Positions 32,318 to 43,229 of a stretch of DNA of 64,000 nt are shown here, in pieces; within the stretch, counting starts at the first letter, position 1; every line of letters begins with the position of its first letter. This DNA comes from Dichetophora obliterata. Lineage: Eukaryota > Arthropoda > Insecta > Diptera > Sciomyzidae. The position numbers and the translations under genes were made by a program. Location: NCBI GenBank assembly GCA_963920525.1, contig OY986439.1:211771500-211835499 (forward strand), in the 5' to 3' direction. The notes below the pieces were generated by a model. That model searched no databases. It had not been told where the DNA came from and worked only from the letters and a program-made list of their open reading frames with translations.

Positions 32318-33560
32318 TTTTAATTTAATTTCACTTCAATTCCAATTCCTTGGATTTTCAATTGGAATGTAATTGAAAAACTTTTCATTAACATTACAGG
32401 AATTGTAATTGGCAATTGGACATCTCAATTCCTTGGAATGGAATTGGAAAAAATTTTCAATTCCATTGCAGGAATTGTAAAGGGTAATGACCACTTCAAT
32501 TCCTCACAAATGGAATTGGAAAAATAGTCAATTCCATTCCAGGAATTGTAATTGGTAATTGAACACCTGAATTCCTCGGAATGGAATTGGAAAAATTGTT
32601 AATTGCATTACAGAAATTATAATGGGTAATGGCCACTTCAGTTGCTCAGAATTGGAATTAGGAAAAATTTTCAATTCCATTGCAGGAATTGTAATTGGTA
32701 ATTAGACATCCCAAGTCCTCAGGAATGGAATTGGAAAATTGTCTATTACAGGAATTATAATTTGTAATTGAACACCTCGGAATTCCTCGGAAAGGAATTG
32801 CAAAAAATTGTCAATTCCATTACAGGAATTGTAATGGGTAATTCACTTCAGTTCCTCAGGAATGGAATTAGAAAAAATTGTCAATTCCATTACAGAAATT
32901 GGAAAAAATCGCTTTGTTAGCAGATTGATGAAATTTTGTACAGGGGTGTGGAAATTGTGTACCGAGTACCTTGCAAAAAGTCGGCGGGATTGAACCAGGT
33001 ATCGTAGCAGCTATATATTTTGTTCTAACTCAAAATGTGGTATTTAATTAAAAAAAATTGGTATCTTCAATAATACATTTATTTGTAAATATTTCATTAA
33101 CCGACTAACAGTGGGAGTCAAATAAAGTTTTCTTATACATATTGAAGTAGTTTTGAGGTAATGAAAAAGGTAATCGAAATTTTAACTTCGAAATTACAAT
33201 TCCTGTAATAAAATTGACGATTTTTTCCAATTCAATTTTTGCAATTACCAATTACATTTCCTGTAATGGATTTGACAATTTTTCAATTCCATTCCAAGGA
33301 ATCGAAGTATTTAATTACCAATTACATTTCCTGTAATAGAATTGACAATTTTTTCAATTCCATTCCAACGAATTGAGGTGCTCAATTACCAATTACAATT
33401 CCTGAAATGGAAATGGCCCTTTTCTTTCAATTCCATTCCAAGGAATTGAGGTGTTCAATTACCAATTACAATTCCTGCAATGCAATTAACGATTATTTTT
33501 TAATTACATTCCTGAGGAATTGAGAGGGCCAATTACCAATTCCTAGTTCCAAGGATGGAA
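32318..33560. mobile_element. Foldback-like element of GGAATTG / CAATTCC arrays
   Basis: About 32320-32915 is an array of imperfect units of roughly 80-90 bp, built from AGGAATTGTAATTGGTAATT and CCTCGGAATGGAATTGGAAA. About 33190-33560 carries the same units in the opposite orientation (TTCAATTCCATTCCAAGGAA, CAATTACCAATTACAATTCC). The unique spacer of about 270 bp between them has no ORF of note. Inverted arms made of short direct repeats are the structure of foldback elements. The ends and target duplication are not resolved. Confidence 0.6.
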
Positions 33561-33958
33561 TTGAATTGTAATGAGTACTTTTTGACCCACTCTGTAACTA
33601 TGTCTGTGGTGTATGTAAAAATGTTTTCATATATCAATTTCCAGCTGTTCTGTACTTTTTCAAACTATTCACATTGGGAAGATGTTTTATAGGTAGCTGG
33701 AGCGTGGACAGACGCTTGAGTGCCTTTGTTAACGATAAATACCATGTCTGTACTCAGAAGCCTTTAATTTGTTTATTATGTAGCCTTTACAATTAAACCA
33801 GTATATTCCATAAACGTTACATGTATTATTCTATATATTTGTCTTTGATTTTTAATTGCATTTTAGCTTTTATTAAATATAGTTTTTGTTTTAATAACAA
33901 ATATTCAATTTAGTGCAATAGTGTTCCATTACCGTTAATATCTAATAACATTAAGCTA

Positions 33959-34227
33959 ACAGGTCTATTCTGGCAAAGTATCAATTGTTACTCAGTATTT
34001 TTATTATTTCTATATGTTTGCTATAATTTTGTGATTTAAAAAAAATTTGAAGCTCAAAAACAAAATTTTTGAATGAAGTTGTGACTATCTGAAAAGCAGG
34101 TGACAATTTCTATCAAAATTTATTATTTTTGAGCTTCAAATTTGGTTTTGAAATCACAAAATTACAGCAATCATAGAAATAATAAAAATACTGGGTAACA
34201 ATTGATACTTTGCCAGAATAGACCTGT
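33959..34227. mobile_element. ACAGGTCTATTCTGGCAA hairpin MITE, copy B
   Basis: 269 bp, arms of about 120 bp, same family as copy A. TA is on the left (33957-33958), while the right flank is AA, probably a mutated TA. The centre again carries TTTGAAGCTCAAAAA on both arms. Confidence 0.75.
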
Positions 34228-34229
34228 AA

Positions 34230-34571
34230 GTATGCTGTAGACGCGAAAAGAAATCTTCCGTAAGAAATGCATTGCGTTTTTGCCTGCGAAAAGGTAGCGA
34301 AATTTTTTTTTCTTTGATAAGTACGCTGTTGAACCGAAAAATTGTTCAATGCAGCCAAGTTCACAACCATGATTGGAAAGTTAAAATGTCAAAATTTCGC
34401 TGTCTTTTATATGTCCGTACATTGAATTGGCGTGGAAATTTGACATTCAACAATAATGTTCAACTAACACATTCAACATAGAGGTTATTGTAAGTATGTG
34501 TTAGTGTTGAGTCTACACCAAAATTTCGCGTGTAGAGTTAAATGCCTAAAAATTTTTGTTCCTACAGCATA
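34230..34571. repeat. Short-TIR MITE candidate (AGTATGCTGTAG)
   Basis: AGTATGCTGTAG at the left is exactly mirrored by CTACAGCATACT at the right, enclosing about 320 bp without a supported gene. It abuts MITE copy B. Confidence 0.5.
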
Positions 34572-36347
34572 CTAAGCCTTGAGTCTTTTAAAAAGTTTTA
34601 CAACATATTAGATATTGTCGTTTTAAGTGATTTTTTTTAAACTACCTACAAAACCTTAACAAAGCCCAAACTTTTACTCAAAACATCATCATTTATTGTT
34701 TGCGAATATTTTGAAGCACAACAAACAATCTCATCAAACCTTTTTTTATCAATGTTGACCCGACTTGTTAAAATTTTTATGCCTTGGCATTAAACTTTCA
34801 TGCTAGGTCATCACTGATTCTTCAAAGAACAAATTCATTCTATACATTAGACTTTATAAAGACAAAGGTCTTGGCATTTCAGAGAAAAATTCCGATTATT
34901 TTCTTATTTTTAATCAAGTTAGCTAAAATGTGCTTCACGAAGCACATTTTTTTTATATGGTATCAGAGTTTTACCTTCAACTGTCTTTATCAAAATATTT
35001 TGAAATATATGGGCATTTTCATCATAACTAACACGACATGCGTACAACTTAAAGCTTCGTTTTCACGGAAGTTTATGTTGTTAATGTAGACAAATTTCTT
35101 ATGTACATATGTCTTACAAGAAATAGTAATGGTATGATCTTCCAAAATGATTGTTCCAGTAACATATAAAGAATGGCAGTGGTAAATATGGGCGCAACTT
35201 ACGCGACAAAAAAAGTAAGTGTGTTTTAAAAGCAAGTTTAGATTGTAAAAACTCAGCGAATATTCCCATATAATTTGATTTTTGAATTTTTAAATAATGG
35301 GAAAACAGTGAAGTTTCATAATAAACCCATTTTACCTATGAACTTTGCTTATATAAAAATATATTCAGTTTTCAAAAAATATTTGCCGTAACTCACGTGA
35401 CATAACCCAAGCGACAAAATTTCCTTAAATTTAAATTGTGTAATTAAGTAATTAGATAGTACTAATTATGTAATTTAAAAATTAACAATCAAACTTAATA
35501 TATTGTCCTTTTCTTGCCTCAACCATTTTTCGGTTATCTTTACAAAAAAATACCCTCCATTTTTACTAAAACAAAAAGTTTACTAAACATTTACTAAATA
35601 TTTACGAAAAAGGAAACTACATTTGTGAAACAGTGCAGATGATTTGATCATCATGGTTAATGAATTTGTATAGAAATTTCTTAAATTAATAAAATTAAAA
35701 TATTTCTCTTAGATAATATCGTAAAATAAAAAGTTTTTAATAAGTTTTAATTTTTTGGTCACGGTAGACTTTTTTGTGGAAATGCCCATATATAAAAAAA
35801 ACTTTGAAAAACCCATAAAAACTTAAAGTTTGATGTAAGTGTGTGTGTGTGGACCACCCTGTTGTGTTAGCTTTTAATTTTTTTTTTTTATTCTAAAGAA
35901 AATATAAAAATCAAGATTATTAAAAATTGCCGCCATGCAATCATCAATGACAGTCGGAGTCAAGCACACACACTCACACGCTTATGCTCAAACACTCACA
36001 CAACAAAAACATAGAGGCAAAGGCTCAACAGCGTGGCTTAATGCCTTTCAATCAGCCAATACTGTCATTAAGCTACTCAAGCACTGGAACCAAAGCCAGC
36101 CGCCGAACCGCAGCTATGAAAGACTCCCAGTGTAGACACTTGCACACAGGCTGAACACGTTTTAAGAAAAGCAGATGAAGTTGAAGAAAACAGGAAAAAA
36201 AAACAAGTTAAAACTGTAGCAATTTTTTATCTACTTTGTTTTATTTTTTTTTTTTTATTTTTTTCATGCGCATGCTATGAAAACATTGACTTTGCACGCT
36301 TCATGAAATGGCTTAAATATATTACTTTCCTGTTGACAACCACCTCT
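34572..36347. other. Intron DNA with one non-repetitive island
   Basis: AT-rich, with palindrome site 6. Around 35930-36150 lies GC-richer unique DNA with an ATG after GCCGCC and a 66-codon frame (35935-36135, starting MQSSMTVGVKHTH). I recognise no domain. A conserved non-coding element is as likely as a small peptide. Confidence 0.3.
34925..34950 (+). repeat. ATGTGCT/AGCACATTTT palindrome, site 6
   Basis: AAAATGTGCTTC, spacer AC, GAAGCACATTTT: perfect 12-bp arms, the longest of the set, followed by a further T run. Confidence 0.85.
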
Positions 36348-36769
36348 GTGAATAGTAGACTGGCCGTACGATGTATGGCTTGGTTTTTTTTTTGGAAAAT
36401 AAAATTTTATTTTTTCTTAAAATGTTTGTTTTGATATAAAAACAAACTCCAGAAATTTTCAGCCAAATCCGATGATGCCTAGTGGTGCCTAGTTGACCTT
36501 GAAGTTTACTACGCCAAAAACTTTTTTTTCTTATGCGTTGGACAAAGTTTGTTCTTACTTTGACTAAAAAAAAATGTGCAACAGATTTAATTTTATTATA
36601 TTATTACTATTAAATTTGTTATATACATATAATTCATTCAAGGCATAGCTTTTTTCTATTCTCTTTTAATTACTCTCTCTTTCGCTCCAAAAAAAACAAT
36701 ACATAATTGTTAAAAAAAAATTAAAGCAAGTTGAGATGATGAGAAGCATGCTGCAAAAAAGAAATACAA

Positions 36770-36905
36770 ATTCCTCTTTGTGTAGGGTTTGCCTAATGGT
36801 GAATTTAATTTCGATTCCTCTTTATGGTTAGCTTCGTGTTGCATTATATTTCGATTCCTCTTTACGGCTAGCTTTTTTCACCGCGATTCTTCTTTAATTA
36901 CATTT
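36770..36905. repeat. Subterminal direct repeats of the 36356-40093 element
   Basis: GATTCCTCTTTATGGTTAGC and GATTCCTCTTTACGGCTAGC, preceded by TTTC and joined by TTCGTGTTGCATTATATTTC, plus weaker relatives AATTCCTCTTTG (near 36770) and GATTCTTCTTTA (near 36883). Such repeats inside the left TIR could be transposase-binding sites; that role is inference. Confidence 0.5.
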
Positions 36906-37080
36906 TCTAAACAAGAAAAATGTAACGGCCACCATTGCAAATAAACATTGATGGTAGTGTGAAAGAGCTATTAACAAGCATGTAAGCTTTGCGTTTCATT
37001 ACTAAGTAGAGTCTGTGAAGTGACAGTGAATATAAGTGAAAATTAAAAAAAATAGTGAAGAATAAAAAAAATAACAAATA

Positions 37081-39660
37081 ATGGCATTAAAAAACCAACT
37101 GAGATCTGGAGATGATTTAGTGTTGTTCATAGGAAAATGTAAAAATGAAATTTTGGGTGCAAAATTACCGTCAGTGAAGCAGGTTCTTCAATTTTTTTTT
37201 TTTATAAAATGTGTATGGAACACTATTCTTTAAAAAGTAGTGCAAAATTGACAATTGCAGTTGTTTCTGATTTTTGGAAAAGAGCCAACATTCCGATAAT
37301 GTCAGAACAAAACTCTGTTAAAGCCTTGGAGAGAATATATGAGAAATGGAGAAATTTGCAGAAGAATGCCAAGTCCAAGTATGAGAAGCACCGGAAAAAC
37401 GAAGAGGAATTTGTGGATCACATTGAAAATTATATATTTGACATTGCAACGTCAGATGCACTTGCGGTTATGAAGATCCAACAGGATAAAGACTTTCTTG
37501 TTCTTCAAAGGCAAAGAGGTCGACCAGGAAGTATGTCTGGTGTAGATGTAAAAATGGTTGAAAAACAGAAACGAAAAGAAAAGCGTTCTGATATATTAAA
37601 AATGCGCGTTGAAACGTATCGCGAGAAAAATGTTTATTTAGGTAATTTAGATTTTTATTGAATTATCATGCAAATTAGTTTATTTATTTTTTCTTGAAAT
37701 ATCAGAGCAAATATCTGCTATGGATATTTCAGGTAGTACTGAAAGTAGCGAAATGGCGTATTCTGTGGTTGATCAAAATGTATCAATTGATATAGCAGAC
37801 GATGAACCCACCGTCGTAACACAAGGTCAACAATCGCGTGGAAATATCCATTTTATTGATGATAGAATGCTGGCAAGTTTGGACAAATGCAAAATTAGTA
37901 CGAGAGATGCCATGCATTTAATTACTGCAACAGCAGCTGCACTATTACGAGCAATTGAGGGAGTCAACCCAACTTCCACAGCAATAAAATTGGACGCTTT
38001 AGTCCTCAATCGCACCACTATTCAGGCGATGAGGAGGGATTATCGCCGCAAACAAGCTCAGCAGATTCTGGAAAGTTTCAATGTAAATACTAAAAAATCT
38101 ATTTTTGTGACTAGTTGCATAAAAATAATATTTTTTTTTTAATTTTTCTGATTCAAGATACCTGAAGTATTTGTCCTTCATTGGGATGGCAAACTACTTC
38201 CAGAAGTAAAAGGCAAAGAAAAATCAGAGCGACTAGCTCTAGTTGTGACTGGCAAAAATGTGGAGAAACTGCTTGGAATTCCAAAAATTCAAGACTCCTC
38301 TGGTGAAAGTATAGCTGATACAATATTTAACTTGTTGATAAAATGGAAAATGGACAATTTAGTCGAAATAATATCTTTTGACACAACATCAAGTAACACT
38401 GGCATTAATAAGGGTGCAGCCTACTTATTAGAAAAGAAATTGAAAAGGGACTTGCTGTTTCTTCCATGTCGTCATCACATTAGTGAATTGTTGATAAGAG
38501 CTGTCTTCGAACTAAATTTTGGTAAAACTGCTGCACCAGAAGTTCTTATTTTTAATCGCTTCTCCAAGTTTTGGCCAAATATTAACCAAAATAATTTTAA
38601 GAGTGGAATATCGGATGAGGATGTATAAAAACTTTTTACGGTGGGTGAAGTAGAATACCACAAAATATTTTGCCTTGAGGCATTGAAATCTCAATACGTT
38701 CGGGCAGATTATAAAGAAGTATTGCAAATGTCATTGCTTTTTATTGGTGAAAAACCACCAGGCTTTTCGGGATTCCGTGCACCTGTTGCAACAACGCATG
38801 CTCGATTTATGTCGAAAAATATATACTGCTTTAAAATATTTCTGTTTCGTGAGCAATTTAAACTAACGACAGCGGAATTAAATAGCTTTCGTAACATTTG
38901 TGTATTTTTGACGCGAATTTACGTTCCGTATTGGTTTGGATGTGTCAAATCTGTGAATGCACCAAAATTAGATTTGCAACTTATAAATGATGTAACTGCA
39001 TATTATGATACAAATATTTCCATCATTTTGTTAAAAAAAATTATCAATCATTTATGGTATTTGAGTGAAGAAGCTGTTGCTCTGTCTTTCTTTGATGACC
39101 AAATCCCTTACGATATAAAACTAAAAATGGTTAATGCCCTTGGTAACAATGAAGAATTATATGAAGAAGATATTTCGAAAAAAATTAAAACTACAATAGA
39201 AGATGTCAGAGCGTATACTGAAAAAAATTTGAGCGATTTCGTGTCTGCAAAAACAAAAAGATTCTTCACTCGATTGCAGATTGATTGCAGTTTCTTGCAT
39301 TCGGATCCGGTAACGTGGAAAGATAGAGATGATTTTTGCGCTGGAAAAATTATTTGCGAAAATTTGGCCGTTGTCAACGATGCAGCCGAAAGGGGAGTTA
39401 AATTGATAACAGATTTTAATCGAGCGCTAACGTATGACGAGGAAGACAAGCAATATCTGTTGCAAGTGGTGGAACATTATAGGAAAATACATCCGTCTCA
39501 CACGAAAAGCTCCCTTGTAAACCAGGTCAGTACGACCTCGCTCAACGCAACCCTCGCTACACGCAACTCCTCGATAATCTCAACACCCAAATTGTACGCA
39601 AAGTATAAATTGCAACAAAGTGCAGACCAAAATTTCCCAATTTTTAAAAAAATAAATTGA
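37081..39660 (+). pseudogene. Three-exon RNase-H-like transposase, near-intact but broken twice
   Basis: Presumed source of the activity that mobilises the element. Starting at ATG 37081 (MALKNQLRSGDD), the frame runs into a T12 tract (37192-37203), where a length change shifts it. From 37209 it continues with a basic helical region to 37641. Introns 37642-37705 and 38083-38157 have GT...AG ends and restore one reading frame. Exon 3 (38158-39660) is open except for one TAA at 38626-38628. Candidate catalytic features are Asp in LHWDGKLL (38185), Asp in SFDTTSSNTG (38390), CRHH (38467-38478, the CxxH motif of hAT/P/Kolobok-type enzymes) and Glu in WYLSEEAVAL (39067). About 770 residues if repaired in principle. 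I recall similar uncharacterised proteins in aphids and Hydra but cannot confirm. The last about 40 codons may derive from the inverted repeat at 39528. Confidence 0.75.
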
Positions 39661-39848
39661 ATAAAATGAAATTATGTTTCTGAACAAAAATTTTTCGATT
39701 CACTTTAATTTGAATGTGTAGAAAATGCATATTTTTTTTTGGAAATAGGTCTATTGGCCAATATACAATTTTTTCTCGGTTTTTGCAATAACCTCAGATT
39801 TCGCAATTGGCTTGAATTTAATTGGTTGCGTTGAGCGAGGTCGTACTG
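39528..39848. repeat. Perfect 25-bp inverted repeat overlapping the transposase 3' end
   Basis: 39528-39552 starts CAGTACGACCTCGCTCAACG. It is exactly mirrored by 39824-39848 and encloses 271 bp. The left arm lies in coding sequence just after the conserved SLVNQ; the stop codon is inside the enclosed segment. A nested short MITE that replaced the native C-terminus is one explanation, though no target duplication is visible. An internal hairpin of the parent element is the other. Confidence 0.6.
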
Positions 39849-40101
39849 TATTTTAATATACATAACTCAAATAAATACATATTTCTAAAATCTACCGTTT
39901 ATTGGTGAAAACGTTATTTCTTTATGTAGGTTTCCCTATAATGCACATATTGTAAACTTCAAGGTCAACTAGGCACCACTAGGCATCATCGGATTTGGCT
40001 GAAAATTTCTGGAGTTTGTTTTTATATCAAAACAAACATTTTAAGAAAAAATAAAATTTAAATTTCTAAAAAAAAAAAATTACGGCCAGTCTAGTGAATA
40101 G

Positions 40102-40769
40102 CTTCGAAATATACTACAAAAAGTGCTACTTGTAGCGCATTTTGAGTGTTCACCAAATATTGAAAACACCTGCTTAATTAGTCTATTTCGAATTTTCAAG
40201 TACATTTAAGCCAACTTATTTGGCGTATTACCCTCAATTATACAGCAATAAATGCTTGGCATGCAAAATTCGAGTATTAACTAGTAGCAACAGCAGCAAA
40301 GAAGTAAAAAAAAAGTTTCACAACTGTTTGCTGCATTTCCGTATTTTTGTTTATGTTTTTGTTTTGCTATTGATATTTGCTGATTTTTATTTAATACAAA
40401 ATCTGTTAACAAAAAAGAAATTGCAAAAGCGAACAAAAACTGCATATTTACTCAATAAACTTGACCCAGTTTTTAATGTGTTAAAAACAAGCCAATACAA
40501 GCTGCAAGAAGTAGAATTTGAGCTCAATAAAAAAAAAAAAATAAACTTGCTCCCAATTTTTATTAATATTCTTGCAAATTTTGCAATTAATTTTATGCGG
40601 AAAATCTTAAGGAATTGATTTTGCCATACATTTAATATAAGAGAGCAGCTTTAAGTTAGCAACACAAAAAGTTGAACAGTGAAGGTGTTTTTTAAAGCAA
40701 AAAGGTGTTAACAGCGGTAAATGTGTTCTAAAGATGTGTTTCAAGGGCTTTAAGTAGCACATTTTCAAT
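40102..40769. other. AT-rich intron DNA
   Basis: Holds palindrome site 7 and a half-site GTAGCACATTTT near 40754-40765. A 132-codon frame at 40220-40618 begins with TTG and is composed of K/N/I/L-rich simple sequence. I do not support it as a gene. Confidence 0.3.
40118..40143 (+). repeat. ATGTGCT/AGCACATTTT palindrome, site 7
   Basis: AAAAAGTGCTAC, spacer TT, GTAGCGCATTTT. One change (AGCGCA). It lies 17 bp beyond the right target duplication of the 36356-40093 transposon. Confidence 0.7.
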
Positions 40770-41655
40770 TCAGTTTTATTGTTTTTAAATGACGCATGTC
40801 TTATCAAAAAGTTATTCATTACTGCATGGAGAGTTGTAGGTGGAATTGCCTCAATTATCGTTGGAATGGATTGCTTTAAATCATTCAAATTTGTTGGTTT
40901 TGTTTTGTAAACTTCCTGTTTGTAATGACCCCACCAGAAAAAATCATATGCAGTAAGATCAGGAGACCTTGGGGGCCAACGGAACGCGGAGTTTCTTGAA
41001 ATCAGCTTATTGGGGAATTTTCGTTGCATTTCTGTCAATAACAGATCTGGCTATGCTACAAGTTGCAACATCTTGTTGAAACCACACACAGTTGAAAGGG
41101 ATTCTCTTGCAATATCTTTAAGTAACGGTCACCATTGACCGTAACAATAAGACCGCTTTCTTCGAAAAAGTAAGGCCAAAAACTAACTTCGATGTAACTG
41201 CACATCATACTGTGACTCAAAGTGGATGCAGTTCCATCACATGAAGTATCTGTGGGTTAGAATCACTTCTTTTTCAACAATTCTGTTTTTTAACATTGTC
41301 GTTTAGATCAAAATGGGCCTCGTCGTTTTCGTCCTTTTCCGCCATTTCGATGATCTTCTCGCAAAGCTTTAAGCATCTGCTGCGTTCATTTTGCTTGTAA
41401 GCTCAATTTTACATGGAAATAAGTTGAAATCATTATGAATAACTGTATGCAGTAGCTGTCTGCTGATACCCATCCCAGCAGATGAGATCCTTCTCTGAAC
41501 TATAAGATTGAACTATACAGCGGCGATAGTTTCCTGCCTCCGAACTGAGGGACCTCGATGATAAGGCCTTCTTGCGATTGTCACTAGCTTGGCAAAGCTA
41601 TTTACAAGCCTCATTATATTCCTTATGCTAGGAGGAGTGCCACCAACGTGAAGTT
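40770..41655 (-). pseudogene. Tc1/mariner transposase relic of the DD41D type
   Basis: Read on the minus strand from about 41655: GGTPPSIRNIMRLVNSF (N-terminal HTH), GISRQLLHTVIHNDFNLFP near 41450, MAEKDENDEAHFDLND near 41320 (first Asp region), TFFEESGLIVTVNGDRYL near 41160, then in the frame ending at 40607 NKLISRNSAFRWPPRSPDLT and AYDFFWWGHYKQEVYKTKPT (third Asp). Order and wording parallel the intact transposase at 11165-12181. At least five stops or frameshifts break it, including one right after the first domain. The second Asp region reads as STRCC or QQDVATC depending on frame. TIRs are not identified. An old copy of the same clade. Confidence 0.75.
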
Positions 41656-42380
41656 CTATAAAATAAAAAAATACAAATATTACATATTTTTTTGCATATT
41701 AATTTCATTTTTTTTGGGCAGCATTTTTCAATAGCCACCCAATATAATAAGCTATTTATACAATAATGACCATAATATCATATAATTTTTGAAACATTAA
41801 CTGTAGTTGAACTTTTAAAAGTCTGCTTAAAAAAAATTTATGAAAATTTACCAAATTTTGAAGATTCAGTTGGTTGTTCTTTTATGCTGAAGCCATCTTT
41901 TAATTTTTTGTGAGGCTTCTCCATATCTTCGCCATATTTAGATGGCCACCGAATCCAAAATTGTTATATTATCTAGAAAATATAAAAAATAACAATGTCA
42001 CAAAATTAGTTTGCTACTTTTCTGGCTTTTCTGCGTTTTTTTTTTTTTTTTGTAAATCTGATTTAAATTTTTTGTGGTTTTTTTTTATATTATTATCCGC
42101 TGATTACGAATATAAGGTCAGAATTTGAGAAAACCCAAGTCCATTAAAGCGGGTTAAATGGCTTACTCTTCGCAGTATATATTTATGTAAAAGATATTTT
42201 TAAGTCAAACTTGTTATTCGATGGATTTCTGGGATCTGACGTTTCGCAGATTGAAGACTGTGGATCAAATAGATCGGACCCTTTTATGTCATCATTTTTT
42301 GTAATAGATGTGTTTAATGTCCATGATTTGCAACTAACTAGTTAAGAGAGAGTATTTTGACTACGCTGCTTAGAAATCTG
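41656..42380. other. AT-rich intron DNA, nothing recognised
   Basis: Long T run at 42035-42050. No gene or repeat boundary is supported. Confidence 0.3.
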
Positions 42381-42507
42381 AAATCAAAATACATAAAAAA
42401 GTGGTGGTGCCACAGGGACCACGATGTCGCTCAGTGCGCTGATCCCATACAAAAGTGAAAAAAAAATAGAAGGAGTGCTCCTATCAAAATGAAATTTTGT
42501 ATGCTTA

Positions 42508-43199
42508 AGGCCTGTTTCCAGCTCTCAAGTAAAGCTTATTTTCATACATAAATCTGAAAAGTAATCGAAAAGTAATTTTTCCTTGTCAAAATTACTTGAA
42601 AGAGAATCCAGCTCGTAAGAAAAATTTTCTGTTCTTACTACTTTTTTTTCATTGAAAAGTGACAACGGTAACACTGTGAATGTCAAGAAATATATGCAAG
42701 TTATATTATTACTTCAAGTAAAATTTTGGCAACCAACATTCAAAGGTAAATAATTTTATTGATATCATTGATTAATTGATTTAAAATTAATAAAAGAATA
42801 TTTTAGACATGCACATGAACATTTCTACGGAGGGAGAAGAAGAAGCAGTCAATTTTGAGGGGCAGATGTCTTCCGAGAAGCGGTCGAAAGCTGTCCGGAA
42901 GAAGCGGTCTGCCAACATGTAAACAAAATGTAATAAAATGTAAACAAACGCTTTTCTCTATTACTTACCTTTGCAATTTAGCCATTACTCATTTAATGAA
43001 TTATTTCAATATTTATTGCAACAAATTTATTTCAATGTTTGATGAAAACAAATCAGCCTAAATTTTCAATACAAAGTGATACAATGCTGGAACTGTCAAA
43101 ACTCTCGCCGTCAAAATTACTTGTCTACTACTTTTTTACACTCAAGAAACTTAAGTAACTTTTTTCTTGAGTAATTACTTGAGAGCTGGATAGAGACCT
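42508..43199 (+). mobile_element. PIF/Harbinger-type non-autonomous element
   Basis: TTA at 42505-42507 and 43200-43202 flank the ends AGGCCTGTTTCCAGCTCTCA and, reading outward, AGGTCTCTATCCAGCTCTCA. A TTA duplication with AGGCCTGTT-like ends is typical of PIF/Harbinger. Inside, ATG at 42811 opens a 37-codon frame with a charged peptide (STEGEEEAVNFEGQMSSEKR, then a KKR tail). Just upstream, GTAAATAA (42747) and TTTTAG (42801-42806) could bound a short intron. It may be the remnant of the MADF-type accessory gene; this is speculative. Confidence 0.65.
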
Positions 43200-43229
43200 T
43201 TAGCAAGCTAATTAAGACTAATTAAGAAA

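Larger units (their letters stand above)
36356..40093 (+). mobile_element. 3.7-kb DNA transposon with long TIRs and 8-bp TSD, family not recognised
   Basis: GTGAATAG is repeated exactly at 36348-36355 and 40094-40101. Inside it the element begins TAGACTGGCCGTA and ends with the complement. TIRs run 36356-36508 and 39953-40093; about 110 bp of inner TIR (for example AAACAAACTCCAGAAATTTT and GGTGCCTAGTTGACCTTGAA) are essentially identical on both sides, while the outer poly-T part has diverged. The element carries one three-exon transposase-like gene on the + strand. The 8-bp TSD fits hAT, P or related superfamilies. A second inverted repeat lies inside at 39528-39848. The gene is damaged, but the near-identical TIRs suggest recent activity. 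Confidence 0.85.

Noticed and set aside
36348..40101. Classical hAT assignment for the 3.7-kb transposon
   Set aside because: TSD length fits, but the protein lacks the BED finger and hAT C-terminal dimerisation motif I would expect, so I left the family open.
40220..40618. 132-codon frame left of the DD41D relic
   Set aside because: Starts at TTG, K/N/I/L-rich, no motif; probably chance.
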